Source of the DNA: Zygnema cylindricum
Lineage: Eukaryota; Streptophyta; Zygnematophyceae; Zygnematales; Zygnemataceae
Assembly (NCBI GenBank): GCA_037447655.1
Contig: JBBHKE010003116.1
Span: 26,001-90,000 of the forward strand
Length of the DNA stretch: 64,000 bases
Direction of reading: 5' to 3'
In this document: positions 45,338 through 58,020 of the stretch, piece after piece
How positions within the stretch are numbered: position 1 is the first letter of the stretch
Layout of the letters: the number at the start of each line of letters is the position of its first letter
Translations under genes and position numbers: made by a program
Notes under the pieces: model-generated
What the model saw: only the letters and a program-made list of their open reading frames with translations
Told to the model about the DNA's origin: nothing
Databases searched by the model: none

Positions 45338-47539
45338 TTATATTTCCAAGAATTTCTTACGAAACCCACCTGTTGTTGGAGATTTTGTGACATTGGTACC
45401 GACGACTGAAATTTTGAATCGTAACACTTGATTTGTGGCATTGAATTTTAGAGTAGTTGGAGAAATTTTCACAATAGCTCCAAACGGTTGACTAATTGTA
45501 ACTTGATAAACTGATTTCGCCGGTCCAACATTGGTGACGCGACGAGTTGTAGATAATCCATCGCCTTTGATCTGTGACATCATTAGAGAAGGTGAGTTGT
45601 AGTCGAATTGTCGGAAACGAACCGGACAAGACCTTTGAGTTGCATTCTTTACAAAATCACTACTATAGTAGGAACAAAGATAGAGTGCGTAATCGTCGAT
45701 TCCGGAGTCGTAAACGAGACCAGGATCTGCCGCAGAATTTGGTCTTATTAGGCCGTGTCCAGTGTTTTGGAGGCGGGCCTCTTTTGTTGAAAAAGGTTTA
45801 GCTGCAAAGCGAATGGAAAAATGAAGTGGGTATGATTCAGAAAATACAGTCATTGAAAATGAAAAATATTGAGTTATTACAAGTTAGAAGTAATTGCATG
45901 GCAAACACTATGACTGTTGAAATGATAGGGTAGGTTACTCTTTTGTTATGGGAAACAATCTAACGTTAAATGACATGGAAATAGTCTATTATCGTGACAT
46001 ATCTATTATCATGACATAGACATAGCTATTTTTGGGTGTGCATATTGAAAAAGATAAAACTCATTTTTTATCTGATTACTTGAAATGTATTCTCATGAAT
46101 TTACTTCATCACATTTATTGTTACTTTATTAACACATACTTTATTTCAATGTTATTAATTACAATTTAGGTCCGACCGACATGGACAATTTTCAACCATT
46201 TACCAAATTAGCATCAAGGAAAGAAAAAACAAAAAACAATCAGTATTTAACGTTTTTTTTGCGTCTAGGGCCGAAGGAAAAATTAAGCCGGACCCTGATT
46301 AGTGTTATAAACGATACTGTTGCGATTCGCGGTGGACTCTACTGTAGATTCTCCGGGCGCGACGTAAATTGAAAAAGATAAGAGAGGATACGACAACGAG
46401 AGAGACACAAAAAATAAAAAAGACAAAAAGTATACCTGTGGTGCTTAGAGCTGATTGGAGCGCGCCGGGACTCCATGTGGGTTTTAGAGATTTCAGTAAC
46501 AGTAAAGCTCCTGCCACGTGGGGAGTGGCCATGGAGGTGCCACTGAGAAAGTCAAATTGGGCAATTCTCGCCACCTGTCCTTCTTGAAGACTGTAATCGA
46601 TGCTATATGGAATGTACGAAGCAAAAATATCGACGCCAGGAGCAACAATATCGGGCTAGGGAAAAAACCCATATTTGAAAAACAAAAAAGAAAAAAGTTG
46701 GGACAGACAAACGGATAAGTATTTTTTTCTTTCTTCGGAGATCAGTTGGAAGTGGAAATGGTGTGGATTTCTCAATGGTATGAATTGACTTTGATTCAAA
46801 AAAAGGAAAAGTTGAGACTATGTACAAGAAAAAAGATCAACTATATATATCATGGAATATCAAATATCATATAATACAATATTGTATATGTTATATTTAT
46901 ATATAAACACTACGTTTTCCAATAGTGTTTTCTTCCCTACCTTAATAATGTCTTGTTGTGGATTTGGACCCCTCGCTGAAAATTCCGCCAAAGAAACTGG
47001 ATCTTTTCCAAAATAAATATACATTTCAGAAATCGAAGCTGTAGGTTTTCTGAAAAAAAAAGAAAAAAAAAGGAGAAAACAAGTAAACGCACAAGTTGTT
47101 TGTAGTCATTGGTCTTTTGACAATATCAGTTTTCCCTATGTGAGAAAATAGTTAGACCCCAATCATAGACGATAGTTTTGAAAACGTACACAAGACTTAA
47201 AATTTCTGAATAAAGCCTAAAAACACATGAACCTCTAATACAAAAACAAATTTATACTTTTGAAGCCCTATAAATCAACTATTGTGAGCTTTGCTGCGGA
47301 AAAATTGAAAATTTTATTTTTTCATCCATACATATTCCAGTGGGATGAAATGCCCAAGTTAGGTTTTAACTTCAAGGTCCACATTTGAACCAAAGAAAAA
47401 GACAATTTTCCAAACAAAGAAACAAGTTCTTAACATATAAATAAGTGGCTTAAAAAAAAAAGATAGTTCCTTTGGTTCTACCAACTTGAAAGTACATGAA
47501 ACACGATTGTGACAAAGAGCAAGTTGTACTAGAATCTAG

Positions 47540-47585
<46 letters not shown>

Positions 47586-50500
47586 AGATAAAGAAGGAAG
47601 TTAAAGACATAATATTCAAATTGATATAACTTGAATTATGGAATGTGTTTAGAGTAGATTGCGAGAACTAGGAGCCCAACAATTTTTTACCAAATGTTTG
47701 AGTGCTTTATTTGGAAGATGGTTTGGGGAGATGGAGGAGAGGGAGAGGAGATGGAGAAGTTCCAGAGGAAGGGGGAGGAGGGAGGCAAAGGGGAGAAGGA
47801 GGGAGGCAAAGGGGGGAGAGTGAGCGAGAAATTATGAGAAGGAGCGGGCGGAAAGCGAAATGGACATGAGAGAAAAGAGATAACAAGAGAGAGGAGGGAG
47901 GGAAGAAAGAAGACTGTCATTTTTTTGGCATATTTAGCAAGGAAATTTAAAGGGTTTTCATGTAGTTAATCAGTCCTTTTTTCCGGAGATAATCTGAGTT
48001 TTTGTAAAAAGTACTTTAAATTGTCTTTTAACACCTCACCAAGAGTTCGCTTTTCCCCATAGAACCTTTCGTGGTTATTTGCATTAAGAAATGGACCTAT
48101 TCGGGATTTTAACCTAAAAATAGGTTAACAACTTCTAACTCTAGTATCAAACATATATTGGCGAGAGTAATAATAATAATATTAATAATAAAAAATAATA
48201 ATTTTTGAGTCAAATTATTAAACCATACTTTCGTTCAGCCATAATACCTCCAACCCTAATGTAGATGTCCACTCGGACGATTTTCTCACTTAAAATCCCA
48301 TGCAACTTATGCTGTGGAAATTGTGTAACTTACGATGCCTTGGTTGCGTATTTAACAATTTTTAAGCCCGTGGTATAGTCCACATTAATAGCTGGTAAAA
48401 CATGGTACTCTTGTAAGGGAAGAAAATAGTCGTCAGCATTTACTAAAATCATTCCCACTGCTCCGGCCAAAAGGGCATTGTACCCTTTCGCAATCCTTGT
48501 ACCACCGCCACGTTCACAAATAAGAATTTTCCCTCGAACTAAAGTGCTATTCAAAGAGTCTTCAAAACAAAGTCTGCAAAAAAAAAAAAGTACATCGTAA
48601 CCATAAATAGTCTGGAGTAAAGTGGAATGCAGTGGCGCCTAAGGGTTTCTTTGGGATGGGGTAACAGGAGGATGTATGCAATGAATGGTAAAGAAAGAGG
48701 TAAGAGAGAGGGAGAGGAAACTGGTGGAGAGAGAGGGACAGAAAGAGAGAGAGAGGGAGGGAGAGAGAGGGAGAGAGAGAGAGGGAAAGAGAGAGAAAGA
48801 GAAAGAGAAGGAAAGAGAGAGAAAGAGAAGGAAAGGCTTCTTAAATCATATCCACTGATGTTTGAGAGGTATAAGATTCCAGAGTTTCTCACTTAGCATC
48901 TTCAGGGTCAACTCCCTTGAGAGCCACATTTTTGGCGTATATGAGAGGAACCTTTGGAGAGGTAGCGCCACGTGGCACTGTCCCATTGGTCGCTGCATAG
49001 CCCTGTTTCCAACCAGACATTTCATTCATGTAAATTTTTTTGTACAGAATAATTAGAGCAGTTTGCTTGGGGTGAAATTCTTGGGAGTTAGGCATTGTTC
49101 GCAAAATAGAAAAAAAAAAAAATCATAAATAGAATGGTACATGAGCAGTACCAAGATTGAGAGAATAAGAAAGCATTATGCTACGTCAACTACATCATTA
49201 ATTTGGGTATAAATATGTATTTGTCGTGTAAGTTGACGAAACAGGTGTTCGTTATACATGTCAACTTCCAATCAGGTCGTAATATATTTCATATTGTTGT
49301 ATTATAATCCAAAATAAATTGTAATTCATAAAAGAACCCCACAAAAATTATCTGCATAGCACGATTCAAACTTAGCCCAAAAACTAGCAATTTACGTCAG
49401 ATTTCTTGTTACAAGGGAAATAAAAAACTGTTGTCAACTCTAGATATTTGAAAAAAAAAAAAAGAGAGAATTCTGATAGAAACTCACAACGAAGACAGAC
49501 GAATCTCCCAAATAGACAAACTTGTTGCTTTTGCTCGTCTGCGAACTATATGTATTTTCTTCACTACTAACACCGCTTCGTGGGAGAGTACTTGCTCCGA
49601 CCGAAAGATACCATGGAGCGATATTTTCAACCAAACCAAAATCAGATCCATTATTACCCGCCGCAACCGAACTTGGGATACCGGCAATTGCCGCATTAAA
49701 AGTTCCTTCATCAATACCAGAATCGAAGGGTTTATCTAGAAGGACTCCTCCCACAGAAAGTGAAATAACATCGACATTATCGACAATTGCTTGATTTATC
49801 GCAGCGAGAATGTCGGAATCATAACAAGCGTTGGATTGAAGGTCTTGGTCTATTAACCAACAAACCTGCACATGAGATTGTTGGAGATTTTTCAGTTTTA
49901 CGTTTTTTAATTGGAGTAGACATCTATCTACTGATAACCAATTAAGAAAATCATATTTTCTTTGTTTGTGTTAGAAACTTTTTATCTTGTAAGAATAGAA
50001 GATGGAAAAATTCGCTCCAAAATAATGATTTTACCATCTCATTATGAAACTGTCAGGGAAAAACATCCAGTTTTATGAACTTCAACATATGCATCAAGAA
50101 CCCTTAGAGCACTAACCTTCGAAAATAAACCTTAGTTTGAAAAAATGTCCAAGTTTTACTGATTTCCAAAAAATTCGAAATGCTGAAATCAAAATACTTA
50201 AGAGCCTAGCACAGTAAAAAGATGTGTCACATTCCCCGTTTTACCAATATTAAATGACTTAACGAGCTTCTGCCTCATTATTTTACGTCCATACGACTGT
50301 AACTCTTTTTCTAACCTCGAAGGTTCAAAAAATTCAAGTTTCGAACCTTGCAGACTGATATATAGGCCCCATATTATGGACCATTGAGGCATTCCCATAT
50401 TCACACCTCCAAAATATCCATGTTTAATAACTTTCTCAAAACCCACCACAGCAGATTTAAGATCCAAGACTGAATTTTTGTGCCCCATATGTGATCCCTT

Positions 50501-53366
50501 GGGCGATTCCCATATTCTCATTTAAAAAAAAAAACAAACGCACCATTTTAAAAGCTTCATCAAGGCTTAACAACCAAAATTCAAGACTCAAACCTTATAA
50601 AAGATAGTGCTCCCATGAAATCCCTTGGGCAGCTCCAATATGCAAATTAGACTACCAAATTAGTCAATAGAAAAAGACCCAACAACCCACTTTTAAGATT
50701 CAAACCTTGTAGACGAACATATGATATTCCCTGGGCGATTCCCATAATCATCCAAAATAACCATATTTACAAATTTCCTCAAGACTATAAACCCAGAATT
50801 AAGATTAACACTTTATCGACGGATATATATGCTCCATATGCGATTTCTTGGGCGATTCACATTTTCTCAATTCCAAGATAACCGTATTCCAGAACTTTCT
50901 CAAGACCTAAAGCTCAAAGTTAAGATTCGAATCTTGTAGACGGATATATGTGCCCCGTATGCAATCCCTTGGACAGTTTCCATATTGACATTTGCAAATT
51001 GACAATCTTTTTAAAGCTTCTTCAAGGCTGAAGAACCAAATTTTAAGATTCAAACCTAAGAGACGGACATGTGTACCCCGTATGCGATCGTTTGGAAGGT
51101 TCCCATATTGACATTTTAAAATTGACAATCATTTTAAAAGCTTCGTCAAGACTGAAGAACCAAATCTTATGATTCAAACCTTGTAGACGGATATATGTGC
51201 CCCGTATGCGATGCCTTGGGCGGTTCCCATGTTGAGGGTTCCAATACGCGCATTATACACTTTGGAGCCGGCGGCAGTCGAGGAAGTATGGGTCCCATGA
51301 CCCATCGCATCTCTCGCGGATCGATATTCAAAACTTGGAAGAGAGTTCGACTTTTCAAAGCCTTTCACGTAGTACTGTGCACCAACAATTTTCCTGGAAA
51401 GGAAAATGTCACAAGTAGAAAAGGTTTTTTTTACGACTTGACTTATGTTCTTTAGGTTTTTCTAGAGTATATCTTTGTGTTGAAGAAGAGTATAGGTGAG
51501 GATGTGTTTAGAAGAGGTTAAAATTATGTACAGGATGAGGCCAAAGTCATTAAATTATTTTGATGTTTGCAATAAGTTAACATCCTCTTTCTTTTTTTTG
51601 TTCCAAGGAAATTGTTTTGAAACCAAAAGACTCAAAAATATGTTTTAGATGATTTTGGTATCATAGAAGTGTCATGTACGTTTGTAAATATGTTTTGTAC
51701 TTGCATGTTTGAATAGTATTTTCACTCTTGACTTTTTCCAGAAAAATTATACCGGATGTTGTCCAAAACTGACACATTGTCTTACCTTCAAAAAAATGTC
51801 CAAATGACCAATTTTAAAATTTGGAACCAGTCTTTTCTACAGAAAGTTAAAGGTAATTAATACCGTTAAAATTCATTAAAAAAAATTGTATCCTCGATCT
51901 GCAATCCTTAAAGATTATGATAGTTTCATGTTTTCCTCAATTGTGCACCGAAAGCTGATCACGTAGAAAAAAGAATACAAGAAAATTCTTTGTCAAATGA
52001 TTAAATTTGCCGAAAATTTGTAGCAATGCCCTTGTTTTCACGTTGGAATTTATTAAAGATTGTGTCTTGTTTAAATCTTATATCTGGTAAAATGGATAAC
52101 TCGCGACCCACTGACCTGTTACATTTAATGCCACTTCCCGCGCAACTTCCGAGAAACTTTGCAGGTGGACGAGGATATCTTCCAGCTTTGAAGCTTAGAT
52201 TTTCGGGCCAAACACCTATAACCCAAAAAAAATAAAATCCAATGAGGATGAAAATGTGAAAATATAGAAGCCGAGGTGGTTAACCCATCAAAATATAGAA
52301 ACATGATATTTTTGGACACAAAAACACGAGCTACTGCGGTAATGGGAAATCTAGTCATTTGACTAGAAACTATGAAGCGTGAACTGAATCAACTTTACTA
52401 TGTCTTTTTCTTTCTTTCTAAAGTGATCCACATCGTAGAGATGATAAATGTAAAGAAAACCATTTTCTGTACATACCTGAGTCTATCATTCCAACCACCA
52501 TCCCGCTACCGTTTGTTTTTTTGTACAAACCCGGAGAAACACTATTTTTGAGATCATTCAAACCCAAAAAAGACGGACTGTATGTCGTTCGAAGAGTCCG
52601 CATTTTATCCGATTCGACCGAAATGACCCCCGACATTCCTACAAAACACACCACATCCATTCGGCAATCGTGAAAACCACAAAATTAAGAAGTTGGATAG
52701 TAAAAGTTGCAGACTTCTAGCTGGACATTGGCACGTGCAGATATTTACATATTATAGTAGTTAGATATGATAATAATCTGCAGACACATGAGAAAAAGTT
52801 ACATATGTAAGTCTTCGAAACCGGTTCAGCAAGTGGTCAGATGAAAATTCAAATTCACTTTTTGCGTAATTCGCTCACAGAGCTCTGAAAGCACGTGTTT
52901 GACACATGTCCGAAAATCCTATTGGTCCACAACAAGTCCTGTGGTGAAGGTACCTCTGAGAGCCGAGGCTTGTTCTTTAGAGAGGATAGCAGAAAAACCA
53001 TCCATGGAGTGTGTGTAGCTGTAGAGTTTGGCAGTTCGCCTGCATTAAGAAAAAAAAAAGAGGAAAAACCTATAACTCTTAAATTGAATATGAAGAAATT
53101 GTCGCGACAAGTGCCCGTATCATTTTCCACAAGGACGAGAGCAATAACATATAAAGCTTCTGTGGTGAGAAAACCCTAAAAAACCCTAAAAACTTGCAAA
53201 AGTACGGTGTTCTAGAAACCCATTTCCAGCAGTGCAAAACAAAATTAAGTCCAATCCTCTTTCATTTTTAATAGAAGCTATTTTTATCACTTGCTCATTC
53301 ACATGCAACGTGGAATCTCCAATCTCCACTGTAGAAAGTCTAGCACTGGACATATATAAAAAAAAA

Positions 53367-53431
<65 letters not shown>

Positions 53432-54352
53432 CCAATGTACAATGTCCAGTGCACAATGTCAAATGTGTAATTTCTTAATGTGTGGAATTTATAATAAACA
53501 TAATCCATTATCCATTTTATAATGCTCAATGTCCAATGTCTAACATCCATTATCTAATGGTTAATGTCAATTTCCAATTTCCATTTTCCAATTTTTTATG
53601 TCCAATATTCAATATCTATCATTCAATGTTAATTCCCGGTCTCCAATGTCCATTTATTGATGTTTAAATGTTTAATGTTTAATGTTTAATGTTTAAATAA
53701 AGTTAAAGTTAAAGATTTTATCGAAAGCCCCGAGCCCCTTTGTTTTGTTTTTTCTCCAAGCCCGGAGTTTTTTCCCTTTTTGCCCCAGCCGGTTTTTTTC
53801 CCCAGCCCCTCGACATGCCCCACGCCCCACTCAATTTTTCTCCCCACGATTCTCCCCTTTTTTCCCCCACCATTGCTGAATATAATGTTTATTAACTTCT
53901 ACTGTTTATGACTGTTTATGTCGATTTCAATGTCTAGTGTCTAATGTTTAAATTTCCAAGTTCAAATGTCCGTTTTTAAGTTTTTAATGTTTGATGCCGA
54001 CCGTCTTTTTCGTTTAATGTCACAAAAACAACAATCCAACAATCCCACAATCCAACAATAGTACCAACTTTTCGCTTCACAAAAAATCCGAATTATGCCG
54101 CCGGATGACTACTTACAAACTGTCCACGGAATCCAAAAACTTGTCGTGACGCGCTACTTTGGCTTCCAAAAAAGCCTGCTTCCTGGCCGACGATTGGCGG
54201 AGAGAAGGATCCAAACGTGCGGCCAATGGCCAAGCCCGGCCTTTCAGGCGGACAACGTACGATTGTCCTGCAGATCCTGACGTGGCAGAAGCACAGTGGC
54301 CGCTTACGGACATGAAGACGAGGAGCGCCAGAGCCACGTGGCTGGACGCCAT
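45338..54352 (-). CDS. Subtilisin-like serine protease (SBT), 11 exons
   Basis: Secreted plant subtilase (S8A). Exons: 54352-54117, 53039-52954, 52638-52477, 52215-52116, 51393-51180, 49865-49488, 49002-48893, 48573-48334, 47049-46941, 46655-46436, 45801-45338. All introns are GT-AG and every phase joins, giving 772 residues, the usual family length. Residues 1-24 form a signal peptide. About 30-118 is the I9 inhibitor prodomain (LYSYTHSMDGFSAILS). The triad is Asp160 (VVGMIDSG), His227 (GHGTHTSSTAAG) and Ser586 (GTSMATPHVAG), with oxyanion Asn337 (AAGNNGS). The PA domain spans about 405-510, then FSARGPNPQ and a fibronectin-III-like tail. The frame stops at FRKKFLEI without the usual last strand. 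A splice donor (GTAAGA) just before that suggests an unseen exon 12 or a truncation. Start chosen because the upstream in-frame Met precedes a low-complexity Lys/Glu run. Confidence 0.88.
46656..46940 (-). other. Subtilase intron 9
   Basis: AT-rich intron between the FSARGPN exon and the catalytic Ser exon, with donor GTAGGG and acceptor CCTAG. It contains no other feature. Confidence 0.8.
47543..47582. repeat. (TA)n microsatellite in intron 8
   Basis: About 20 uninterrupted TA units. Confidence 0.95.
47710..47911. repeat. Polypurine tract in intron 8
   Basis: About 200 bases of GGAGG/GAGAGG-rich plus-strand purines (pyrimidine on the gene's sense strand). Similar in composition to 43932-44421. 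Confidence 0.85.
48687..48838. repeat. (GA)-rich tract in intron 7
   Basis: GAGAGA and GGGAGAGA blocks. On the gene strand this is a CT-rich tract shortly downstream of the exon 7 donor. Confidence 0.9.
50335..51240 (-). repeat. Tandem array derived from subtilase exon 5 end
   Basis: The 3' end of exon 5 (51180-51240, TAQGIAYGAHISVYK) and the intron start beside it are repeated seven more times. Copies lie at about 51052-51110, 50928-50990, 50812-50870, 50697-50750, 50588-50640, 50458-50520 and 50341-50400. Spacing is roughly 110-125 bp. The copy at 50928 still reads QGIAYGAHISVYK on the minus strand, while others have shifts and stops. All lie in intron 5 as spliced above. Confidence 0.85.
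53369..53431. repeat. (TA)n followed by poly-T in intron 1
   Basis: About 22 TA units end in about 18 T on the plus strand. Confidence 0.95.
53432..53990. repeat. Degenerate TCCAATGT minisatellite, intron 1
   Basis: Repeats of (T)CCAATGT, TCCATTAT and TTTAATG variants every 8-12 bp at 53432-53700, with four exact GTTTAAT units near 53665-53690 and weaker copies at 53925-53990. A GCCCC-rich stretch lies between (53725-53850). Non-coding. Confidence 0.7.
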
Positions 54353-54897
54353 GTCCAGAGAGGAAGACACTCGTCCGCTTACCTTTTCTTTTAATTTTGT
54401 GGTAAATTCTTTTTCTTTTTCTTTTTCTTTTTCTTTTTCTTTTTTTTTCCCCGTTTGGTAGGCCATTAAAGCTTTTAAAGAGACAATTTTAGTCATTAGC
54501 AGGGAAAACGTTTTGGTAAAATACGGAACACGTCAGCAGGTGTCGGTGACGGCCGGAAGTGGAAGAATTTGTCGGTGGCCAGCTGTTCACAATTGGAATT
54601 TTGGAACTTACGAATTTGACTGGAATTGTGGCTGGTGTTCTTTTGGAAAGTTGTACTACAAAAATCGTATTTAATGCTAATCGTACGTATTAAAGATTCT
54701 CCGTACTATAGTTTTGCGTGTCTAAACTCTCACATGTGAATCGTCGACGTGTGCCCACTTTTCGCCAAAGAGATTTTGGATTGGCGCAAGTGTTTACTGT
54801 AGGTGCCGCAAAATTGTGCCAGTACGACACACGTGCCAGGCGATAATGTCCACCGCGGGTGCCAAAGTAAAACTGTACCAGCGGCGCCATTGTGCGA
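54353..54897 (-). promoter_or_regulatory. Subtilase upstream region
   Basis: The region directly before the start codon holds a (CTTTTT)n run at 54408-54449, about seven units, probably in the 5' UTR or core promoter. No clear TATA box could be chosen. The MITE at 54898 marks the end of unique upstream sequence, so the native promoter space is about 550 bp. Confidence 0.4.
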
Positions 54898-55118
54898 TAC
54901 ACCGCCAATCGTTATTAGCGTTGTGTACGCTAATTCCGTCCCGCTTTTTTTCTTTTTTATTCTCAAATAGAATTATCCACACTATTTAAAAAATCACCTA
55001 ATTCTCAATTAGAATAGACGATTTCTTCGAAAATTTCCAAATTCCCAATTAGCGTAAACCACGCTAGTTATTCGTATACGCTAAAAAAACTTACACGCTA
55101 ATAACGATTGGCGGTGTA
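54898..55118. mobile_element. Complete TA-flanked MITE
   Basis: Perfect 22-bp inverted ends CACCGCCAATCGTTATTAGCG plus one base, each flanked by TA. Length about 217 bp without the TAs. The AT-rich non-coding interior is related to 5542-5744. TA duplication points to a Stowaway/mariner-type MITE. Confidence 0.88.
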
Positions 55119-55136
55119 GATCTGTTCCCAAATTAG

Positions 55137-56021
55137 TAGTGTTGTGTATCGGTAAAAAACTTATCGCGATAACACCGATACCGATAGTTATCGGTTATCG
55201 AACGGTCAGAGCTTCCGATATATCGGTCTGGGACAAACAAATTCCATATCGGCGATAACCTAAAAAATATATAGTATACGTACAATAGTACTTTATAGCA
55301 TACTGTATTATTTTATTGATTTTGGCATGCCACGTATAAAAATCTGTTCCGTTACATTTTAACTGCGATTTATTACCGTAAACGCGGCGCATAAACGTTT
55401 GCTGGTTAACTGAACAAAAATTTTACGGCGACGTACGGAAATTTACTGGAAAACTGGTGAACATGGAACTGGAAAAGGACGGCGGACACAAAAGTACAAC
55501 GGACGCAAAATAACATTCTGCGCGCCGCCGGAATCGAACGGACGACTTGGAATGAGAAAACACGAACGGACGGGCCAGCGTGAGCGCCGGCATCCCGGAA
55601 TGGCTCTTTTGGCAGCTTTTGCCAAAAAAGCCGACAGATTGACACGTGGCAGGTCCCTAGTGGATCTCAAGGAATTAAGGGACAAAGCCATGGCGTCAGA
55701 TGTGAAAGGTCATCGTTTTTACTGGATCCGTATCAAAATCGTACAGATTTCATGGCGGCTACAGTACTTTCTATGCTTGTACACGTCCGGAGAATATGAC
55801 GTACAGTTGAGTGTACAAACCGTACATTTATCTGTACGGTCCGTACAGATATCGCCGATAATTATCGTTATCAACATTATCGCCGATAAGTACCCGATAT
55901 TATCGGCTACTTATCGGCGATAAGACCGATGTCGATATATCGTACCAATATATCGATTATCGGGTACCCGAAAAAAGGCCCATATCGGTTATCGGCAAAT
56001 CCTTACCGATACACAACACTA
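55137..56021. mobile_element. hAT-like non-autonomous element, copy 1
   Basis: Ends TAGTGTTGTGTATCGGTAA and its inverted complement (19 bp) enclose 885 bp. Both sides carry the octamer CAAATTAG (55129-55136 and 56022-56029), a perfect 8-bp target duplication, which marks the hAT superfamily. The interior is full of TATCGG/CCGATA palindromes and CTGTACGG motifs, with no transposase frame. Confidence 0.92.
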
Positions 56022-56029
56022 CAAATTAG

Positions 56030-56153
56030 CATACACGCCAAAATTAGAACACACCTTTTTAAAAAAAAAAAAAAAAATCTTAATTAGCGTCAATGACGGT
56101 ATATTTACTTCCACACTATTTAAACTTTGACACTAATAACGATGCGCGGTGTA
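56030..56153. mobile_element. Partial MITE, as at 1-118
   Basis: Matches 1-118 through ACACTATTTAAACTTTGACA to the end CTAATAACGATGCGCGGTGTA. The hAT element copy 1 sits immediately to the left and probably inserted within it. Confidence 0.65.
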
Positions 56154-56205
56154 GATTATCGTGGGGTTTAAACAAATCCCGGATCGTGAATCGAGAGTTT
56201 CGATC

Positions 56206-56569
56206 ATAGTTCAAAAGTAGGTGACCGTACGCCCATACAATATGCCTATTGTATGCAAAACATACAATATGACCTTAAGACCCATATTGTATTGGCCACA
56301 AAATGAAATAAAATAGTAACAGGGTTGAGTTGCACATGGATCGATAGAGAATTAAACGTCATGTCTAAATTTGAAAAAAAAATCGGACAAAAAAATCTTT
56401 TTCGGTGAGTTTTAAGCGACTTTTTATTTAAACCGTCAGATTCGGACGATCTGACGGTCGTTGATGAAAGTAATGATCTAAGAAGATCACATGAAAAGCC
56501 CATAACACAACTTACGCTAAAGGCGGCCCTACAAAAGGCCTACCAAAAAATGCCTACTTTTGAACTATG
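56206..56569. mobile_element. 364-bp hAT-type MITE with 8-bp target duplication
   Basis: CATAGTTCAAAAGTAGG opens the element and its perfect inverted complement closes it. The octamer GTTTCGAT flanks both sides (56198-56205 and 56570-56577). Perfect ends and duplications imply a recent insertion. It is not related to the TATCGG elements around it. Confidence 0.9.
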
Positions 56570-56605
56570 GTTTCGATGCACTTCACAAAAAAAAACTCAC
56601 ACTCT

Positions 56606-56956
56606 CAGGGTGTGTTCCCATGTGCCAAATTCATAGTTTTTTTGTAAATTTTAGGGTCGTACCGCGTGAGTAATATCCGTACAAAAAAATCAAAAAAGTA
56701 AAGGTACATTTTGCGTCATCGTCGAACTTAGAATGTGCTACATGTTGTCGATTTGTGTTTTTCGACATACGGCCACGTCAAGAAACGTCATCTTCAAACT
56801 TTTATTTAAAACATAACGGCGATGTGTTTTTAATGAAAGTATCCCATTTAAACAAATAAGAGCAAATATTCGCTCGTGTCTAAATTATAGAAAAGATAAA
56901 AGTAAACGATTCACTAAGTTTTGTCCGCTTGCCTTCAATACGACGAGTAAAATTAC
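56606..56956. mobile_element. CCCATGT-type element, left part
   Basis: Starts GTGTTCCCATGTGCC, then follows 59560-59790 (CATCGTCGAACTTAG, TCGACATACGGCCACGTC). The hAT copy 2 interrupts it. The right part resumes at 57848 with the GGGTCTCGAAATTCC segment, which matches 59833 onward. Confidence 0.65.
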
Positions 56957-57847
56957 TATTGTTGTGTATCGGTAAGGATTTGTCGATAACCAATATGGGC
57001 CTTTTTTCAGGGACCCGATAATCGATATATTGGTACGATATATCGCTATCGGTCTTATCGCCAATAAGTAGCCGATAATATTGGCTACTTATCGGCGATA
57101 ATGCTGATAACGATAACTATCGGCGATAACTCTACGAGCCGTATAGATAAATGTACGGCGTGTACACTCAACTGTACGTCTTATTCCCCCGACGCGCCCT
57201 ACTCACAAGTCACAACCCCTGAGGTACCTACCAATCAGATCATTTGTACAAGCCGAAAGTACAGTAGCCGGCATAAGATGTGTACGGCTTTAGTACGGCT
57301 CCAGTTAAAACGATGTACCTTTCACATCCAACGTTGTGGCTTTGTCCCTTTATTTTTTGGGATCCACTGGAAACCTGCCACGTGTCCATGCGTCGGCTTT
57401 TTGGCAAAAGCCGCCAAAAAAGCCATTCCGAGATGCCGGCGCTTACGCTCACCGTCCGATCGTATTTTCTCATTGAATGACTTCCGTCGATTCCGGCGGC
57501 GCGCATAATGTTATTTTGCATCCGTTGTACTTTGTGTCCGCCGTCTTTTTACCGTTCCATGATAATCAGTTTATCGGTACAATTCCGTATGTTCCCGTAA
57601 AATTTGTGTTCAGTTAACCGCCTAAAAAGTACTACAAAGTGCAACGTATTTTTGCGTCAAATTCCATACATTTCTCGTGAAAAACCGTACATTTCTCGTA
57701 AATTTACCGTTCAGTTTACCAAACAAAAAGCACTCCGGACAGAAAGTACAGAAAGTACAAATATATCGGGACAGCTGACCGTTCGATAACCGATAACTAT
57801 CGGTATCGGTGTTATCGCGATAATTTTTTTACCGATACACAACACTA
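56957..57847. mobile_element. hAT-like non-autonomous element, copy 2 (inverted)
   Basis: 891 bp with ends TATTGTTGTGTATCGGTAA and TTACCGATACACAACACTA. It aligns to copy 1 in reverse orientation. The flanking octamers AAAATTAC and AAAAACAC agree at six of eight positions, a decayed target duplication. Inserted in a CCCATGT-type element. Confidence 0.85.
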
Positions 57848-58020
57848 AAAAACACAATTTGTTTTGTTTTGTCCGTTTCCGTCGAATACTGATTATTTTT
57901 TGCAAGGGTCTCGAAATTCCGATGCCATTTCACGTCGACCAGGACAAGAGACGCGAAGGCAAAGCGCATCTTCTTCAACCGTGAAACGGCACAGGCTGGA
58001 AGGCAGTACGTCTACAATAA

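Noticed and set aside
50335-51240. CRISPR-like array of regularly spaced repeats
   Set aside because: Plant nuclear gene context; units are degenerate, contain exon sequence and have no unique spacers.
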